Translations under genes and position numbers: made by a program
Part shown: in pieces, positions 33,784 through 45,979 of the stretch
Layout: each line of letters starts with the position of its first letter
Numbering within the stretch: position 1 is the stretch's first letter
Source: Utricularia gibba
Lineage: Eukaryota > Streptophyta > Magnoliopsida > Lamiales > Lentibulariaceae
Direction: 5' to 3'
Assembly: GCA_002189035.1 (NCBI GenBank)
Contig: NEEC01000014.1
Coordinates: forward strand, 374,501-438,500
Length of the DNA: 64,000 nucleotides
The notes under the pieces: model-generated
Seen by the model: only the letters and a program-made list of their open reading frames with translations
Databases searched by the model: none
Told to the model about the DNA's origin: nothing

Positions 33784-35802
33784 GATCTAATCCAAGTGTT
33801 CTTGATTCCTTCTGATCAAATGACAAACAGCTACTCAGAAAGGTCACAATGACAGATAACCAACACCCATAAAGGAATTAAATGTGCAACCAAAAGATTA
33901 AAAAAAAGGAAGTACCCGAATGCCTATTAGATATACTCCCAGATCCAAAATCAGAAAAATTCACAAAAAGAAGGCCATTTTCAACAATGAAGAAACTAAC
34001 CGCAAAAAAAAAACTGAAGTACCCAAATGCCTGATAGATATACTATTAGATCCAATCCAACCCATTTTCTACAACGAAGAACTAAAGCATAAGTTTTTAC
34101 TTCGCAGAATGATAAGGGCAACGACATAATCGTCACCTATCCGAAAATGAGCCTGTTTTTCGTGAAAACAGCACTGCTATTTAACGGTTGAGCCAAAAAA
34201 AAAAAAAAAAAAAAACTGAGGAAGAAAAACGCAGAAACAAGAAAACGAAGAAGAGAGCAACGTACAAGAGGAATAGTATTAACTCTAACACTATGGGCGG
34301 TCAACACCACACTCAAAATGTCGAATCCAAAATCCAACAATTTAAAAGAAGGCAGACGACGACGCAGTCCACACATGAGACTACGGGAAGCCTCATATCT
34401 GAATAAATCTATTGCGTAGCCCATGCTCTCTTTACCTACATAACATCACGTGCTGCTGTCTCCCTGCATTCCATGACATGTATATTTATTACCCCGCAAC
34501 GGCTGTTGTCCGCCAGCACTAACGGGTTAATGCCACTCCAGTCCGTAGATAACTTTTAGAAACTTACCGTGGATTACTGCTACGGTAAATACTAAATGAA
34601 GAACAAGCTTTGGATCTCTGTCTGTCTGTCGGCCGTCGTCTGGTTCATGGGCTGGGCTAATTCCTTTTTTATCTCCGTGGACAACTACATAAGCCCAAAC
34701 GTTGTTCTCGAGCCCATATTAACTTCGGGCCTATAAGCCCAAAAGTTGAGGCCAAGCCAACTCCCTTCAATCCCATTCAGCCACGCAGCTTTTGAGGTAT
34801 TAGAAATTCTTAAAAAAAATAGCATGGAAAAATACTGTAAATTTCACAAAAATAATAGGCATTACGAATCTGATTTTTTTTCGTATTTTAAAAATTAAAT
34901 ATATAATAAATAAATGTAATAACGTATAGGGATATTTTTAAAATAAAAAATGAGGCATATATTGTTAATAAAATTTATCTAATTTCGAGTATAAGGTGGA
35001 CTGCACATATTTTTAATTGGCCATTTTTCGTTGTACTAAAATTCTGGAAGTGTGTAGGGTGGCAGCTTGTGGAGATGTGAAGATGTGAAGGCGCCACAGA
35101 GCTGTAGTGTCCTCTCTTGGCGGAAAATGGTCAAAAATCCATAGGGTTTCTCGGGCAATTCTACGTGTTCGCCTCCCAATTTATGTCGGTCACCTGGAAT
35201 ACGTAGAGACCCCATGTCCCAAAAATCTCCAATTACGGAAAAGTTCATTTCTTGATTAAGTTGTTGTCTTCCTCCCCTGTGGGGATTCGTTTGCATCTTC
35301 CCTTTTTTGAAGGTCAGTGTTTTATTGGGTTTCTGTGACGGAGCCGATCTATGTATTTCCCTGTGTTTTTCTTCTTGAAAAGGTGGTTCTTTTGCGGTCT
35401 TTCAAAAGTTTATGATGGATGAAGTGGGTTTTTAGGTTGTCTTTGATGTGCCAATGTTTGGATACTAATTTGGCGTTCATTTATCATTTTTTCCGTACGT
35501 GGGATTGTTTTATCAGAACTTCATCTTCTGTTTGATTGTTCTGGTGGCTTTTACACGTGAATACGAGTTGATTAGGTTGGGCAATTTAGTTCGATTGCAG
35601 ATTAGTTATGTAAGTCTGTAGTCATTCTTTTTGCATCCGTTACCCTGTTTAGGCCCTCTCGTGTGCTGATAGATTGTTCATTAATGGGGGTCTTCTCTGG
35701 ATATATGTACTTAAGGGTCAGATTTTATGTTTTTCTATGATATTTGTGGCTACATTATCTGATGCAGAAGTATATTAAATATAGTCATCTTGATTCAGGG
35801 AA
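33784..35802. other. Divergent upstream region of SEC14-like and PP2C genes
   Basis: The left part is probably the 5' UTR and a possible leader intron of the SEC14-like gene. It contains an A21 tract at 34195-34215. 34800-35040 is AT-rich. From about 35240 on there may be a non-coding first exon and leader intron of the PP2C gene (pyrimidine-rich, with an AG right before the start region), but I cannot fix its ends. No other coding region is supported. Confidence 0.45.
34195..34215 (+). repeat. Poly-A tract (21 A)
   Basis: Twenty-one uninterrupted A in the region between the divergent SEC14-like and PP2C genes. A simple homopolymer with no other feature. Confidence 0.85.
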
Positions 35803-37916
35803 ATGCCATCTGATTACTTCACGAGAGTTCGTGGTAGAATCCAGCAAGGAGTCTGGAGATTGATTTCAGGAAAGGAAGTCTGTATCCCAGATTATTTGAA
35901 TGCTCCAACTGGACTAGGGAAGTTTTCGACCAGTCATTTCAGGCATTTTATTTCTCCACGCTCTGGAACGTTTACCCACCTGCATTCACTTGTTCAGCCT
36001 GGAACGGTTGCTGCTGCTCAAGCAAGTTTACATATATCTGATAAACGGCCTAATCTTTCAGTAGTTAGAGTGTTTTCTCGTGCAATTTCGTTACCATCAA
36101 TATCAGGGCCTTCATTTGAAGCGTGTGGATATCACATAGAGTGCTTAATATCAGAGCCGAGTCATTTTTTTGATGGTAAGAAACAAAGGGCACCGATGGC
36201 AATAAGCGGATCTAGTTCCCTGATCTCTAGGTCGTTTCTACCTGGTATTCCTGCCTACAAGCCCGCCAAGTCCCACAGGAAAGTAAGTTTTCAACATGGT
36301 GGAAAAATTACCATGAGTTTGATAAGCAAGGAGCAACTCAATAACTTCTTGCTCTATGGATACTTCTTGTACGATGTTACAAGGAGAAGGATATATGGAA
36401 GGTCGTTTTGGGGGTTCTGCTTTGAGAATTTGCAACTTTCATCACCTGCTTTTTCTACTGCTAGCCATGCACATGATGTATCCCTTGGTAACAATATAAA
36501 GGAGGAAAAACAATCGACTTCTGCAGATTCCCCTGAGTTGTAAGCTTCTTCTTCTTCTTTTTCTTTTTTTTTTTTTTTGTGCATTCGGAGTCATCACCTG
36601 CCTTAAATAGCTTTGTGTGTGATTTTAGCCTTGTTTTCTGGTTATGTTTCTATTTGTCTTTGCTTCTTTTATGAATTTTGTCTTTACTGTTCTCAAAATA
36701 CAATACACTTCAAACTGTGGCAAAAAACAAGGGTTCAGTTCTCTGGCTAATTCTATTTTTCATTTCCACAGAAAAAAGTTGTAAATATAAGGTCAAGCCC
36801 AACATGTCTTTTAGTTGATGGCATGTGGTCTGGCTGCCACATGATGCCATCATCTTATACCAATAATTTAAAATTTGATCTCAGGCGCTCACCATTCAAC
36901 AGATTTTTGAGACTGAATTCAGGATCATGCTACTTACCCCATCCTGAAAAGGAAGAAACTGGTGGGGAAGATGCTCATTTCATTTGTGTGGAAGAACATG
37001 CCATTGGAGTAGCTGATGGTGTTGGAGGTTGGGCTGATTTAGGTGTTAATGCTGGGCTGTATGCCCGTGAACTTATGTGTAACTCAGTTAATGCCATTCA
37101 TGAAGAACCAAAGGGTTTGATCGACCCAGCAAGAGTTCTTGAGAAAGCCTATGTTAAAACAAGGGCAAGAGGATCATCTACTGCTTGCATAATCGCTCTC
37201 ACTGATCAGGTACCCTATCGTCACCACATGCACCTCATACATCGGCATGATATAGTTCCCCTTTCCTTGAAATGAGCTTATTTTTTTCCCCACATGCAGG
37301 GGCTTCATGCCATTAATTTAGGCGATAGTGGATTCATGGTTGTTAGAGATGGATGCACTGTTTTCAGGTCACCAGTTCAGCAGCATGATTTTAATTTTAC
37401 ATATCAGTTGGAAAGTGGGAATTCCGGTGATTTGCCTAGCTCTGGACAGGTTACCAGCATCACTGCCCTGTAACCATGTCTTGTTTCATTCTTCCGCTGT
37501 TAATCTTTCCCCTTCACATTCTTTACAGGTCTTCACCATCCCCGTTGCTGCCGGAGATGTTGTGGTCGCTGGGACCGATGGTCTTTTTGACAACTTATAC
37601 ACTAGCGACATCACTGCTGTGGTTGTCCATGCTCAGAGAGCAGGCTTCGGTCCTCAGGTGACTGCCCAGAAGATAGTAGCGCTGACCAGGCAACGAGCAC
37701 AGGATAAGGAGCGGCAAACTCCCTTCTCCACGGCAGCACAAGAAGCTGGTTTCCGTTATTATGGAGGGAAACTCGATGACATAACCGTAGTAGTATCCTA
37801 TATAACCAGCGAATATGCGGTAGGTTTTCCCTCATTGTCATCCTACAATCACCCCTCTTCTTGGCTCACCCCCCACTACATCTCTGCAGGAAAACAGTTC
37901 AGTGAAAACTTCTTAA
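35803..37916 (+). CDS. Protein phosphatase 2C (PP2C 55/80-like), with a one-base frameshift
   Basis: Exons 35803-36539, 36772-37209, 37300-37449, 37529-37819 and 37890-37916. The first 245 residues are a long Ser-rich, targeting-type N-terminus. The phosphatase core starts in exon 2: [21 protein letters not shown], then [19 protein letters not shown] with metal-binding Asp. Exon 3 has [14 protein letters not shown] and exon 4 [14 protein letters not shown] and KLDDITVVV. Metal-coordinating aspartates of the SpoIIE/PP2C fold are present. This short PP2C subgroup is organellar in some members. The strong donor GTAAGC after exon 1 leaves phase 2, but exon 2 begins with six A and then reads a stop. 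Seven A would give E-L-K-K-V-V-N and 547 residues. I infer a deleted A in the homopolymer at 36772-36777. The last exon adds only eight residues. Confidence 0.88.
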
Positions 37917-38640
37917 CTCTGCTATTGGTTTTGGCACCTGACTTCGAACTGTTTGGCTGGCGTTCTCCCACGAAGATGTGGTTCGACCGACCCCATTGTG
38001 CCGGACCATCGTCCCCGTGCGAGTGCCCTGTGAATGTATATTATCGCCAGCATGTCTCTAGCGCCATCCCGTCCCTAGCGTTTTGGCGCTGGAACTTTGA
38101 CCACTGAAATGGTTTTTATCACAGAAGAAGCAAGTTTCTTTCTGCATGATGATGTGTCTCCTGTCCGCTCCCTTGAATCCGCATACGATCTTGAGCTGGA
38201 GCTGTTTTTGTTCTTGCTGCTGCATCCCTATAAAATGCATCGGCAAATCCAGATTATTTCTTGTAAATTACTTTTAATACTAATTTGATTTGTATAACAA
38301 AATTTTTCTAGTGGTGGCTCAAGTGTGGCTTTGCCTATTGTTCTAAAGATATTTTTGATTATATATTTTATTTTATTTTATTTTGAAGATGATTTCCTTG
38401 TTATGGGATCGTGTGACTTTATGCATAAAAATCATAATAATTAATTTTTATTAAAAGTGATTTTTAGTCAGGATCAGTTCCAAACAAGAGCTACATTATC
38501 ATCATCGTATCTTTTTCAAAATCAGTTTTCAAGTACACAGATTGCAGACTCAAAAATTCTCCTTTTGTAAGTGAACATGAATTTTCGTAGACTTGGAAGA
38601 CAACCAACGTTTGGCTGTACCGCAGCGTATGGGTTCAGAG
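37917..38640. other. Spacer between convergent PP2C and DUF604 genes
   Basis: 3' flanks of both genes. Short ORFs only. AT-rich around 38290-38460. Nothing recognisable. Confidence 0.5.
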
Positions 38641-40344
38641 CTAAGCAATCGTCTCTCCGGTCCGACACTCCCTGAACTTGATCTCAGCCGTGCCGCCCTG
38701 AATGCGAGCGACATCGCAGCATTCGCAACGATCATTCTAAGAGAGCACCATACATTCATCAGCATTCAGATCTACTGATCTCGTGGACGGAGACTGGAGA
38801 GGGAATTGGTTATACCTCTTCCCGGCTCGTAGGTGGGGTGATGACGTGAATGTCAAAGATTCGGTCGGCACTGTGGCTGCCGCATGGCTTCATAGGACGG
38901 GGCCATCCTCTGCGGTACGTTGTAAGAGTCTGGTTGTGTCCATTTTCAACTCTATCAAGGAAAAAAACGTGTGGAGCTTCGCAAGGATCCTTCGATGGTA
39001 GCCTCGTGTCGAATATGTAATTTGGACCTGCAAAAGGAAGCTTGTCAATTGTCTGCTACCACATTGTGCTCCTGGAATGTTCATAAAAGCTGTAACCTTG
39101 ATTGGGAGGTGAAGTCCAGTGCCGGAAGGTTTCAATCGGCTTTTGAAGGTGACTTCTAGGGAAAATTTTCTCATATACGTAAGCTGAGTAGCCCCAAGAA
39201 ACGGAGAACGACCAGTTGCTCGGACGGTGGTGGCAAACCGTCATCTGTAGCAACCGGGACTGATCGACATCCGCCGCCGTCATAAGATGGCGCAACGCTT
39301 CAGTATGATTTTTTTCAGGGAAGTACGGATCCGCACCATGCGTCCGATGGAGGGATAGCAATGGGACCTTCGGGTGTGACGAAAAAAATCCCGAGAGGTC
39401 GCCATGCAAATCCATCTACAAAAACGAAATAGTGATTTACATTGTTATTAGATCAAACAAAAACTAATATATAAGAAATAATATATTATTAACAATTTTT
39501 GAGTTTAATTTTTTAAATATAATTTATATTTATTATGTATTTGAGTTTCATATATATTACTTCGATTCATAATTACAATATAAACACAGATTATTATTAC
39601 CTGGTGCATTCCCTTATTAGGGCTAAGTGTGATGCCCATATCGGATGTGCAAACCATTGTCATATGATCATATATTTTCATATGACCGTACACTCTGGTG
39701 CAGTTCTTGATGACGGCGGCGACAGCCTTCGCCAATGGATAACTAAGAATGATCCCGGCACCACCGTACCCCATGTGGAACGTGTACCAAAAGTCCGCTA
39801 AGAACCATTCCGTCAAGCCACCGATGTAATAGTGCTTGGTGTGATCGTACTGCCGGAGAACCCTGACAATGTTGTCGACGAAAAAAATCGAATCGTCGTC
39901 ACCCATGACGAGCCACCGGAGATCCTTCCCGTCTGCCTCCCGAAAGGACTCCATTATGGCACGAAACAAACGGATCGGGGTCCGGATACCCGGCGGAGAG
40001 ACCTTGTAGGGTGGCAAGGATCTGGGCCAAGGGCGGAGAGTGTCATTCGGTGCAGCGTCTAGGAACACGAATCCCCGAGTGGCGTTCGGCCGCCACCATG
40101 ATTCAACATACACCTTCCGGTAGTGCATCGCGCGCTCGGAGGCGACGATGCCGAAGGCCAGGTGGCTGAGATCGGTGGGGGCATCCTGTTGCAGGCTTCT
40201 TCCCTGGATCGGAGATGCAAGTTGTAAAATAGGAGAGTAGGAGTTGAGGCAGGGAAGGGAGCGCCAGATCACGAACCCCCCGAGCCCTGACGAGACTAAA
40301 ATCGTGAAAACGATGAAGGACTCTCTTGAAAAACAGGAACTCAT
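38641..40344 (-). CDS. DUF604 fringe-like glycosyltransferase, copy A
   Basis: Four exons (39601-40344, 39097-39415, 38816-39027, 38641-38736) give 456 residues. An N-terminal transmembrane anchor (FIVFTILVSSGLGGFVIW) predicts a Golgi type II protein. The catalytic domain shows V-Y-V-E-S-W-W-R-P, then W-L-V-M-G-D-D-D-S-I-F-F with the metal-binding DDD at residues 149-151, and YGGAGIILSYPLA. Exon 2 has the DUF604 core (HPKVPLLSLHR..., SWGYSAYVYE). Exon 4 ends with the Cys-rich CCDVARIQGGTAEIKFRECR. The family belongs to the GT31-related fringe/galactosyltransferase group; acceptors are unknown. The ATG at 40344 precedes the anchor and was preferred over an upstream in-frame GTG. Exon 2 (319 bp) and exon 4 (96 bp) have exactly the same lengths as in copy B, showing tandem duplication. 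Confidence 0.9.
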
Positions 40345-41128
40345 TGCGAATTTCCAGGGTACCTTCACTTCACAAAAAAACTACATTTGCAAGCTACAAA
40401 AATCAATTATCTTTAAACCCTTCTTAATTAGTGCCTAAACCAATACTTTCATACATTACACTATGATAAACAGGTTTAGAGATCAATAAATCTCCTCGTA
40501 CCTTAAAAAAAATTGAAATAATGCCTCAAATAAAACACAAAGTCAACTAGAGTAGGAACAACTGTAGATATCTCCCTACGGCCACAGGCGTGGCAAGATT
40601 AATGCAACAATAGACGAAGCGACATTAGATGCAGCGATAGATATCTACAGAAATAAATGCACTGAGGAGATCCTTTTTTCCGTTAAACGTGAGCACTCTC
40701 CAATGTGTCTTCCTCGAAAAAATAAAAAAAGGTCCCAATGAGAGGAATTTGTGCGTTTTCACCACGTAAGAATTTGCATTCCTTGTATTACGTGACTAGT
40801 GGACGTTTATTTTATTTAATATTTGATTTATGTATAATCACAAAAAAACTAAGGCATACTTTATGTTATTATAATTGATGAGGTACACCCTAAAATCGAG
40901 TTTTTAAAAATATAAAATTTATATTAATAAATAATTTCTGAAATTAATTACGTATAATTCAATTTAATTTGTTTGCAAGGTCGGAATGAATGCAGGATGG
41001 GAGTCGCCTGTTGTTTTAAATATGAAAATTCCAAAAATTCTCATTATTTAAAAATGTTCATATGCTTGGGACTACGTATGAGGAATAGAGTAGATGGAGA
41101 AGGCGAGCAGTGTGAGTCCATGTAGCAT
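40345..41128. other. Spacer between the two DUF604 copies
   Basis: Promoter of copy A and 3' flank of copy B. AT-rich after 40800. No gene seen. Confidence 0.5.
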
Positions 41129-42852
41129 TTAGTTTATCAGCTCCCCGAACTCGCACTCTCTGTACTTGATCTCAGCCTCACTGCCTTCAACGCGGACAAC
41201 ATCACAGCATTCGGAGCGATCGATCTGAAAAGGAAGACACGAGCGTGGGCGGGATTACCGAATTGCATTCAAGATTTGAGAATATGAGTGCGATATTTGA
41301 AGTGTTGGAAAAATAACAGGAGATGTTAACCTCTTTCCGCTTGGTGGATGGTGAAAACACATGAATCTCTGAGATGGGATCCGCGGTTTTAGAGCCAGTT
41401 GGATCGCATGGCTTCAAGCCTCGGGGTTTCGATCTTCTATAGGTGGTGAGGGTCTGGTTTTCCCCAGGTTCAACTTTTTCAAGGAAGAATACGTGCGGGT
41501 CTTCGCATGAATTATTTGACAGTCGCCTTGTATCGAACATGTATAATGGACCTGTGGGTTCGACCATAGTCCAGCATATTATCAGAAAAAATGAAACTTT
41601 TAAAGCTTGTACAATGGCACCTGCATTATTGCGAATGTGAGTTCAGACTCAGGGAAGCATCGGATTCTAACCTGTTCCAGGAGGTGGAAATCTGGGGCTG
41701 AAGGTTTCAATGGGTCTCGTTAGGTGACTTCGAGGCAGAATTCTTTCATATATGTGAGCTGAGTAGCCCCAAGAGATGGAGAATGCCCAGCTCTTATTGC
41801 GGTGATAGCAAATGTTCATCTGAAGCATCCGCGTCTGATCGGTTGCCGCCGCCGTCATGAGGTGGCTCAGCGACTGTGTACGGTCTTTTCCGGGGAATAG
41901 CGGTTCCACAATGTCCAAATGGTGCAGGGACAACAGTGGGAACTTTGGGTGTGATGACAAGAATCCAGAGACATCACCACTTAAATCAATCTGCAAAATG
42001 ACATCATGGAAAACAAGTTTAGACATGTGGATTGTTTAAATTATCATAAGGATTCCGGATTACTTGGTTGATGCCCTTATGGGGAGAAAGGTTGACTCCG
42101 ATGTCCGATACACATGACATGACCATGAGATCGGAAGAGTTCAGATGGGCATATCTCTTCAAGCAGTTCTCCATGTCAGCTGCAAGAGCCTTTGCGGTCG
42201 GATAACTAAGAATGATCCCGGCGCCACGGAAGGCCTGATTGAACGAGTACAAAAAGTTCGACCAGGAGTACTCCGATTGGCCGCCAATGTAATAGTACTT
42301 TCTGTGATCGTACTGCCGAAGAACATCGACAAGATTTTCCACGAAAAAGATCGAATCATCGTCTCCAATAACGAGCCACCGAAGGTCCGGCCGGTCCACC
42401 TCCCGGAAAACCTCCATGATCCCCCTAACCAGGCGGATCGTGATCGGGGAAGCCGGGTTTACCTCCTTTATGAAATCGGTAAGGTCGCCGGAGATTTTAT
42501 ACGGCGGCGAGGACGGGGACCAGGGTAGGAGATCCTTAGTGGGGGCGGCGTCAAGCAAAACAAACCCACGAGTGGTGTCTGGCCGCCACCACGATTCGAC
42601 ATACGCTTTCCGGTGTCGCCATGTCGCCTCTGAGCTGAGGAGGCCGAAAGCCAGGTTGCTAAGATTGGTCGGAGAGCCATCTGTGCGGGAAACTCCCGAT
42701 AGGGAAGTTCCTCTCTTGAACCGGGAAGAAGGAGCGACATGTGAAGGCTTGGCACAGCGGAGGGAGCCTGAGATCATGCATGCTACCAGCCCTGCACCGA
42801 TCAAAACAATGAAAACGAAGCCCGTGCTACTCGAAAACAAGGAACAATACAT
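41129..42852 (-). CDS. DUF604 fringe-like glycosyltransferase, copy B
   Basis: Four exons (42064-42852, 41672-41990, 41331-41551, 41129-41224) give 474 residues. It has the same architecture as copy A: N-terminal anchor (TGFVFIVLIGAGLVACMI), AYVESWWRPDTTRGFV, W-L-V-I-G-D-D-D-S-I-F-F with DDD at 164-166, and FRGAGIILSYPTAKAL. Exon 2 reads HPKFPLLSLHH and SWGYSAHIYE. The last exon is CCDVVRVEGSEAEIKYREC. The two copies differ at many positions, so the duplication is not recent. Copy B carries extra residues before the DDD region. Expected role: Golgi glycosyltransferase with an unknown acceptor. All exons are open, so both copies look functional. The start ATG at 42852 lies just before the membrane anchor. 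Confidence 0.9.
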
Positions 42853-43559
42853 GGAGAAAAACAAAATCTGGGATCCTTCAGATTTGTGAACTAAAAAGCA
42901 TGCGTATGAGGGTGAGCACAAGCCTTGGTTTTTGCCCTAATGTGAAAACACTTATGCATTTAATTTTTAGTTCAAAAAAGAATTCATTTGTCAACTGTAT
43001 GCAAATCATGAGGGGCAACATAGGATATTGTCTTTGCATTTATTAAATTAATTTCTCTATATTTTATATCTACCTTAATTTTGACCTTCATTTCCTTATA
43101 TATCCCCTAAATATTGACTTCTTCATTTTAGATCCTCCCACCTTGCCCTAATTCCTTAGTGCTACTACATTATTACATGGTTGGCAAATGCCATGCCACG
43201 TTCTTGCATTACTGAGATCACAATCCTGTTATTGTTGTGTTATTTAGGCTCCCAATTGAATTGGGGAGTGTTCATTTGAAATTCCGATGCTATAAAAGAA
43301 AAAATATTATTAATATTGAAATTAAGAATTTGATAGAATCAACAAGTATACATAAACCTACATTACTATTTTCATTTCCACATATAAAAGAATTACTTGT
43401 TGTAATAACATCTATTCATATAATAATATGCTTTTCAGAGAATCAACCCATCATGAGGCTTGAAAAAAACTAAGAACAATAAGCAGTCTTTGAAAATTTT
43501 GTTTTGTTTTGTTTTTCAATACAACATTCTCAAAACTTGTATGACAAATAGTGAACTAT
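42853..43559. other. Spacer between DUF604 copy B and fucosyltransferase A
   Basis: AT-rich promoter and 3' flank sequence. A 78-codon ORF at 43237-43473 (+) is AT-driven and has no features. Confidence 0.5.
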
Positions 43560-45158
43560 TCAAACTAGCTTAACTCCACCCCAGTCTTCGCACTCTCTCA
43601 TATAAGGCTTTACCACACTTGTATTAGTTACACGTAGCCTCTTGCAGTCGTAGTTCAGAGGCTTGTGAAAGCAAGGCTCCATGGATAGGACCCGACGGCA
43701 CTGTTGAAGATGGCCCGTCGAGTTCCGGAGCTTGAAGATCATCCGTGGCACTAACCCTCCCACGCCCTGAGCCACATACCCAAAGGTTGAACGCTCACTC
43801 GTGAGCAATTCATCCGTTAAGCTGAGGAGATACATTTCAGCCAATGCTTTCTTGTCGTGAGTGTGATTCCCCGTCTGTTGTTGCTCTTCGAAGCTCGGTT
43901 GATGGATCGAGATCGTCTCTCCGGTGGTCGTAGGATTTTCCCAGTACAGCCTTCGAAGATGTTCGGAGTAGCCTCGTTCCAATGAAGTCAGTAGTACCGC
44001 AATCTTCTTCTTCTTATTCTCGATCATTGACTGGGTTAAATTCTGGTGATCATGAGCCTGGAAATTGAAATCGACTCGGGGGAGTATACCCTCGTCCATG
44101 ACACAAGAAACAATCTGATCAACCATGTGATGGAAAGACATTCTTTCATGAGGATATATTCGAACTTGGATCCCAACCCTCACACTCGCATCCGATAAAT
44201 AAGCGTCGTAGAATCTTCTTACAAGCGCCCAAACGGAATTTGATGGATGAAACAGATATCGACCCAAGAGGTGAAAAACCGTAGTCTTGTCCGGAAACAG
44301 GTTGCCTAGTTCTTTCTCCAAGTGTGGTATTGAGTACAACGCAGGAACAAAGTATATATTGGTCATCATTATCAACCACGGCACGTCTCGGACATATGGA
44401 AACGCTTCCTCGCATAGGAAACGCTTTTCCATATCATCGTAGTTTGTAGCCCAAAGATGCGCATACACGTAAGGCAGTGGCGATGATCTTCCAAACTGCT
44501 GGCGACCCAATAGCGATGCAAAGCTATCAGGCGAATGTTTGTGAAAGCCTTCGATTTTCTGGATTAACGGGGAATCCAAAGGAAGCAGCCAAGACCCTTC
44601 TGGAAACGGTTCACAGAAGAGATCCGAGATGATCTCTTTAGGGTAGATGAGGAAGACTCGATCTGTGAGAAGAGCATAGAGGAATGCAGCGGGAAGACTG
44701 ATGAGCCTATTCCCCAGTCCATCGGCCGAAAACCATATGAGGTATTTACATTCAGATGGCATGATTGCATCAGAAATGTTCGCTGTAAGAACATCGACTG
44801 TCTTATTGTACAAGCGTGTGTACGGGGCGCACCTCCTATGTCGAGCTTCATAGCTTCGAAGCTTGGACATGAGGTATGGAGACGGTTTTCGCAGCGTCGA
44901 TCGAGCATGCAAAAGAGGATCGTACTTACTGAAACAAGAGGAGACTTTATCCAACCCTCTTCGGATAAGATCATCGTCCATTTGCCCATAAGAACGATCA
45001 CCATGTTGATTCTTGTAGGAAAGGAGACGGTGTTTCACTGATGTAAAAACCATGAACAACAAGAATAACCCCATCCCAAGAACCAGAAAACCGCCCAAAA
45101 ACTTGCATAGTTTCAATGGATAATTCATCCTCGAACTCCTGAAAAGCTTTTTAGCCAT
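43560..45158 (-). CDS. GT37 xyloglucan-type fucosyltransferase, paralogue A
   Basis: A single intact 532-residue frame. A transmembrane anchor at about residues 15-40 (PLKLCKFLGGFLVLGMGLFL) predicts a Golgi type II enzyme. The GT37 hallmarks are present: CAPYTRLYNKT, C-K-Y-L-I-W-F-S-A-D-G-L-G-N-R (GLGNR at 147-151), DLFCEPFPEGSWLLPLD, FHLLGRYLFHPSNSVW, the donor-binding V-G-I-Q-V-R-I-Y, and S-T-F-G-Y-V-A-Q-G-V-G-G. The family transfers GDP-fucose to galactose, in alpha-1,2 linkage for FUT1 on xyloglucan; relatives act on arabinogalactan proteins. Which acceptor this copy uses cannot be told. It shares 'IWFSADGLGNR' and 'LWATNYDD' with paralogue B, so A and B are the closer pair. No intron is seen. 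Confidence 0.93.
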   Translation of the reverse strand: MAKKLFRSSRMNYPLKLCKFLGGFLVLGMGLFLLFMVFTSVKHRLLSYKNQHGDRSYGQMDDDLIRRGLDKVSSCFSKYDPLLHARSTLRKPSPYLMSKLRSYEARHRRCAPYTRLYNKTVDVLTANISDAIMPSECKYLIWFSADGLGNRLISLPAAFLYALLTDRVFLIYPKEIISDLFCEPFPEGSWLLPLDSPLIQKIEGFHKHSPDSFASLLGRQQFGRSSPLPYVYAHLWATNYDDMEKRFLCEEAFPYVRDVPWLIMMTNIYFVPALYSIPHLEKELGNLFPDKTTVFHLLGRYLFHPSNSVWALVRRFYDAYLSDASVRVGIQVRIYPHERMSFHHMVDQIVSCVMDEGILPRVDFNFQAHDHQNLTQSMIENKKKKIAVLLTSLERGYSEHLRRLYWENPTTTGETISIHQPSFEEQQQTGNHTHDKKALAEMYLLSLTDELLTSERSTFGYVAQGVGGLVPRMIFKLRNSTGHLQQCRRVLSMEPCFHKPLNYDCKRLRVTNTSVVKPYMRECEDWGGVKLV

Positions 45159-45979
45159 GACTGAACGAGGTTTTGGTAAAATGGATGATTGTCTCCCAAG
45201 TAAGCTGATTTAGCAGCACATATTTATTTATCACAAGGGTGGAAAACTAAAACACAATGAATAGGAGCAATCACTCTAGTCATCAATATGAAGTAAAAAT
45301 TGAGGGGCTGTTTTTCTCATTAATTCCTTGGTGGGCTAGCTCAATTAGGGTTTCAGCTTTAATCGGATCCATTAATCTAAGAGTCTACTTACGAAATTGC
45401 GTCAAACAGTTGAATTAAGAAGGCAACATCACCTTCTAACAGTTGTATGAGGGACCACCTGATTTTTTTTTTCTTCAGAAGTTGATCTAGAAATTAGGGG
45501 TTTGTTTTTGAAAATTAATAATATTAGGCTTAATGTGTGAATGATAACCATTTATGTCAGACACACACTGAAAGCAATTATGAATATTTATCAAATTATG
45601 TGAATTTAAATATAGCACACGATTAATGGTAAAATTTGTATCATGATTAGGGTATTGGTCAGCCCTGTTATCCCATGGAAATCTTTCATTTCACACGCTG
45701 ATTATGTGCATTTGATGCTTAGGAAAGATAAGAAACAAACAGATCATCCAATTCCTTTGATAATATTTCAGGGAGGTGACCTAAACTTGCATCAAATAGA
45801 TCAATACTTTGATATAATATCATCTTCGCATCTATGTTTTTTTCAGAAATATTGAACCGAAGGACGTCCGAGATTGGAAAAAAATGAGTTCGATGGCTAG
45901 GGACACAAAATCTCAAGATTTATAAGGAAAAATACGTAATCTCAACCTTAAGCTCAAGGTGGCAAATGATGAAGCATCG
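45159..45979. other. Spacer between fucosyltransferases A and B
   Basis: Upstream sequence of A and 3' flank of B. Only short ORFs (45643-45855 and the opposite strand), with no features. Confidence 0.5.

Noticed and set aside
42145..42889. Two long plus-strand ORFs (127 and 157 codons)
   Set aside because: They lie antisense to exon 1 of DUF604 copy B, which has strong family evidence.
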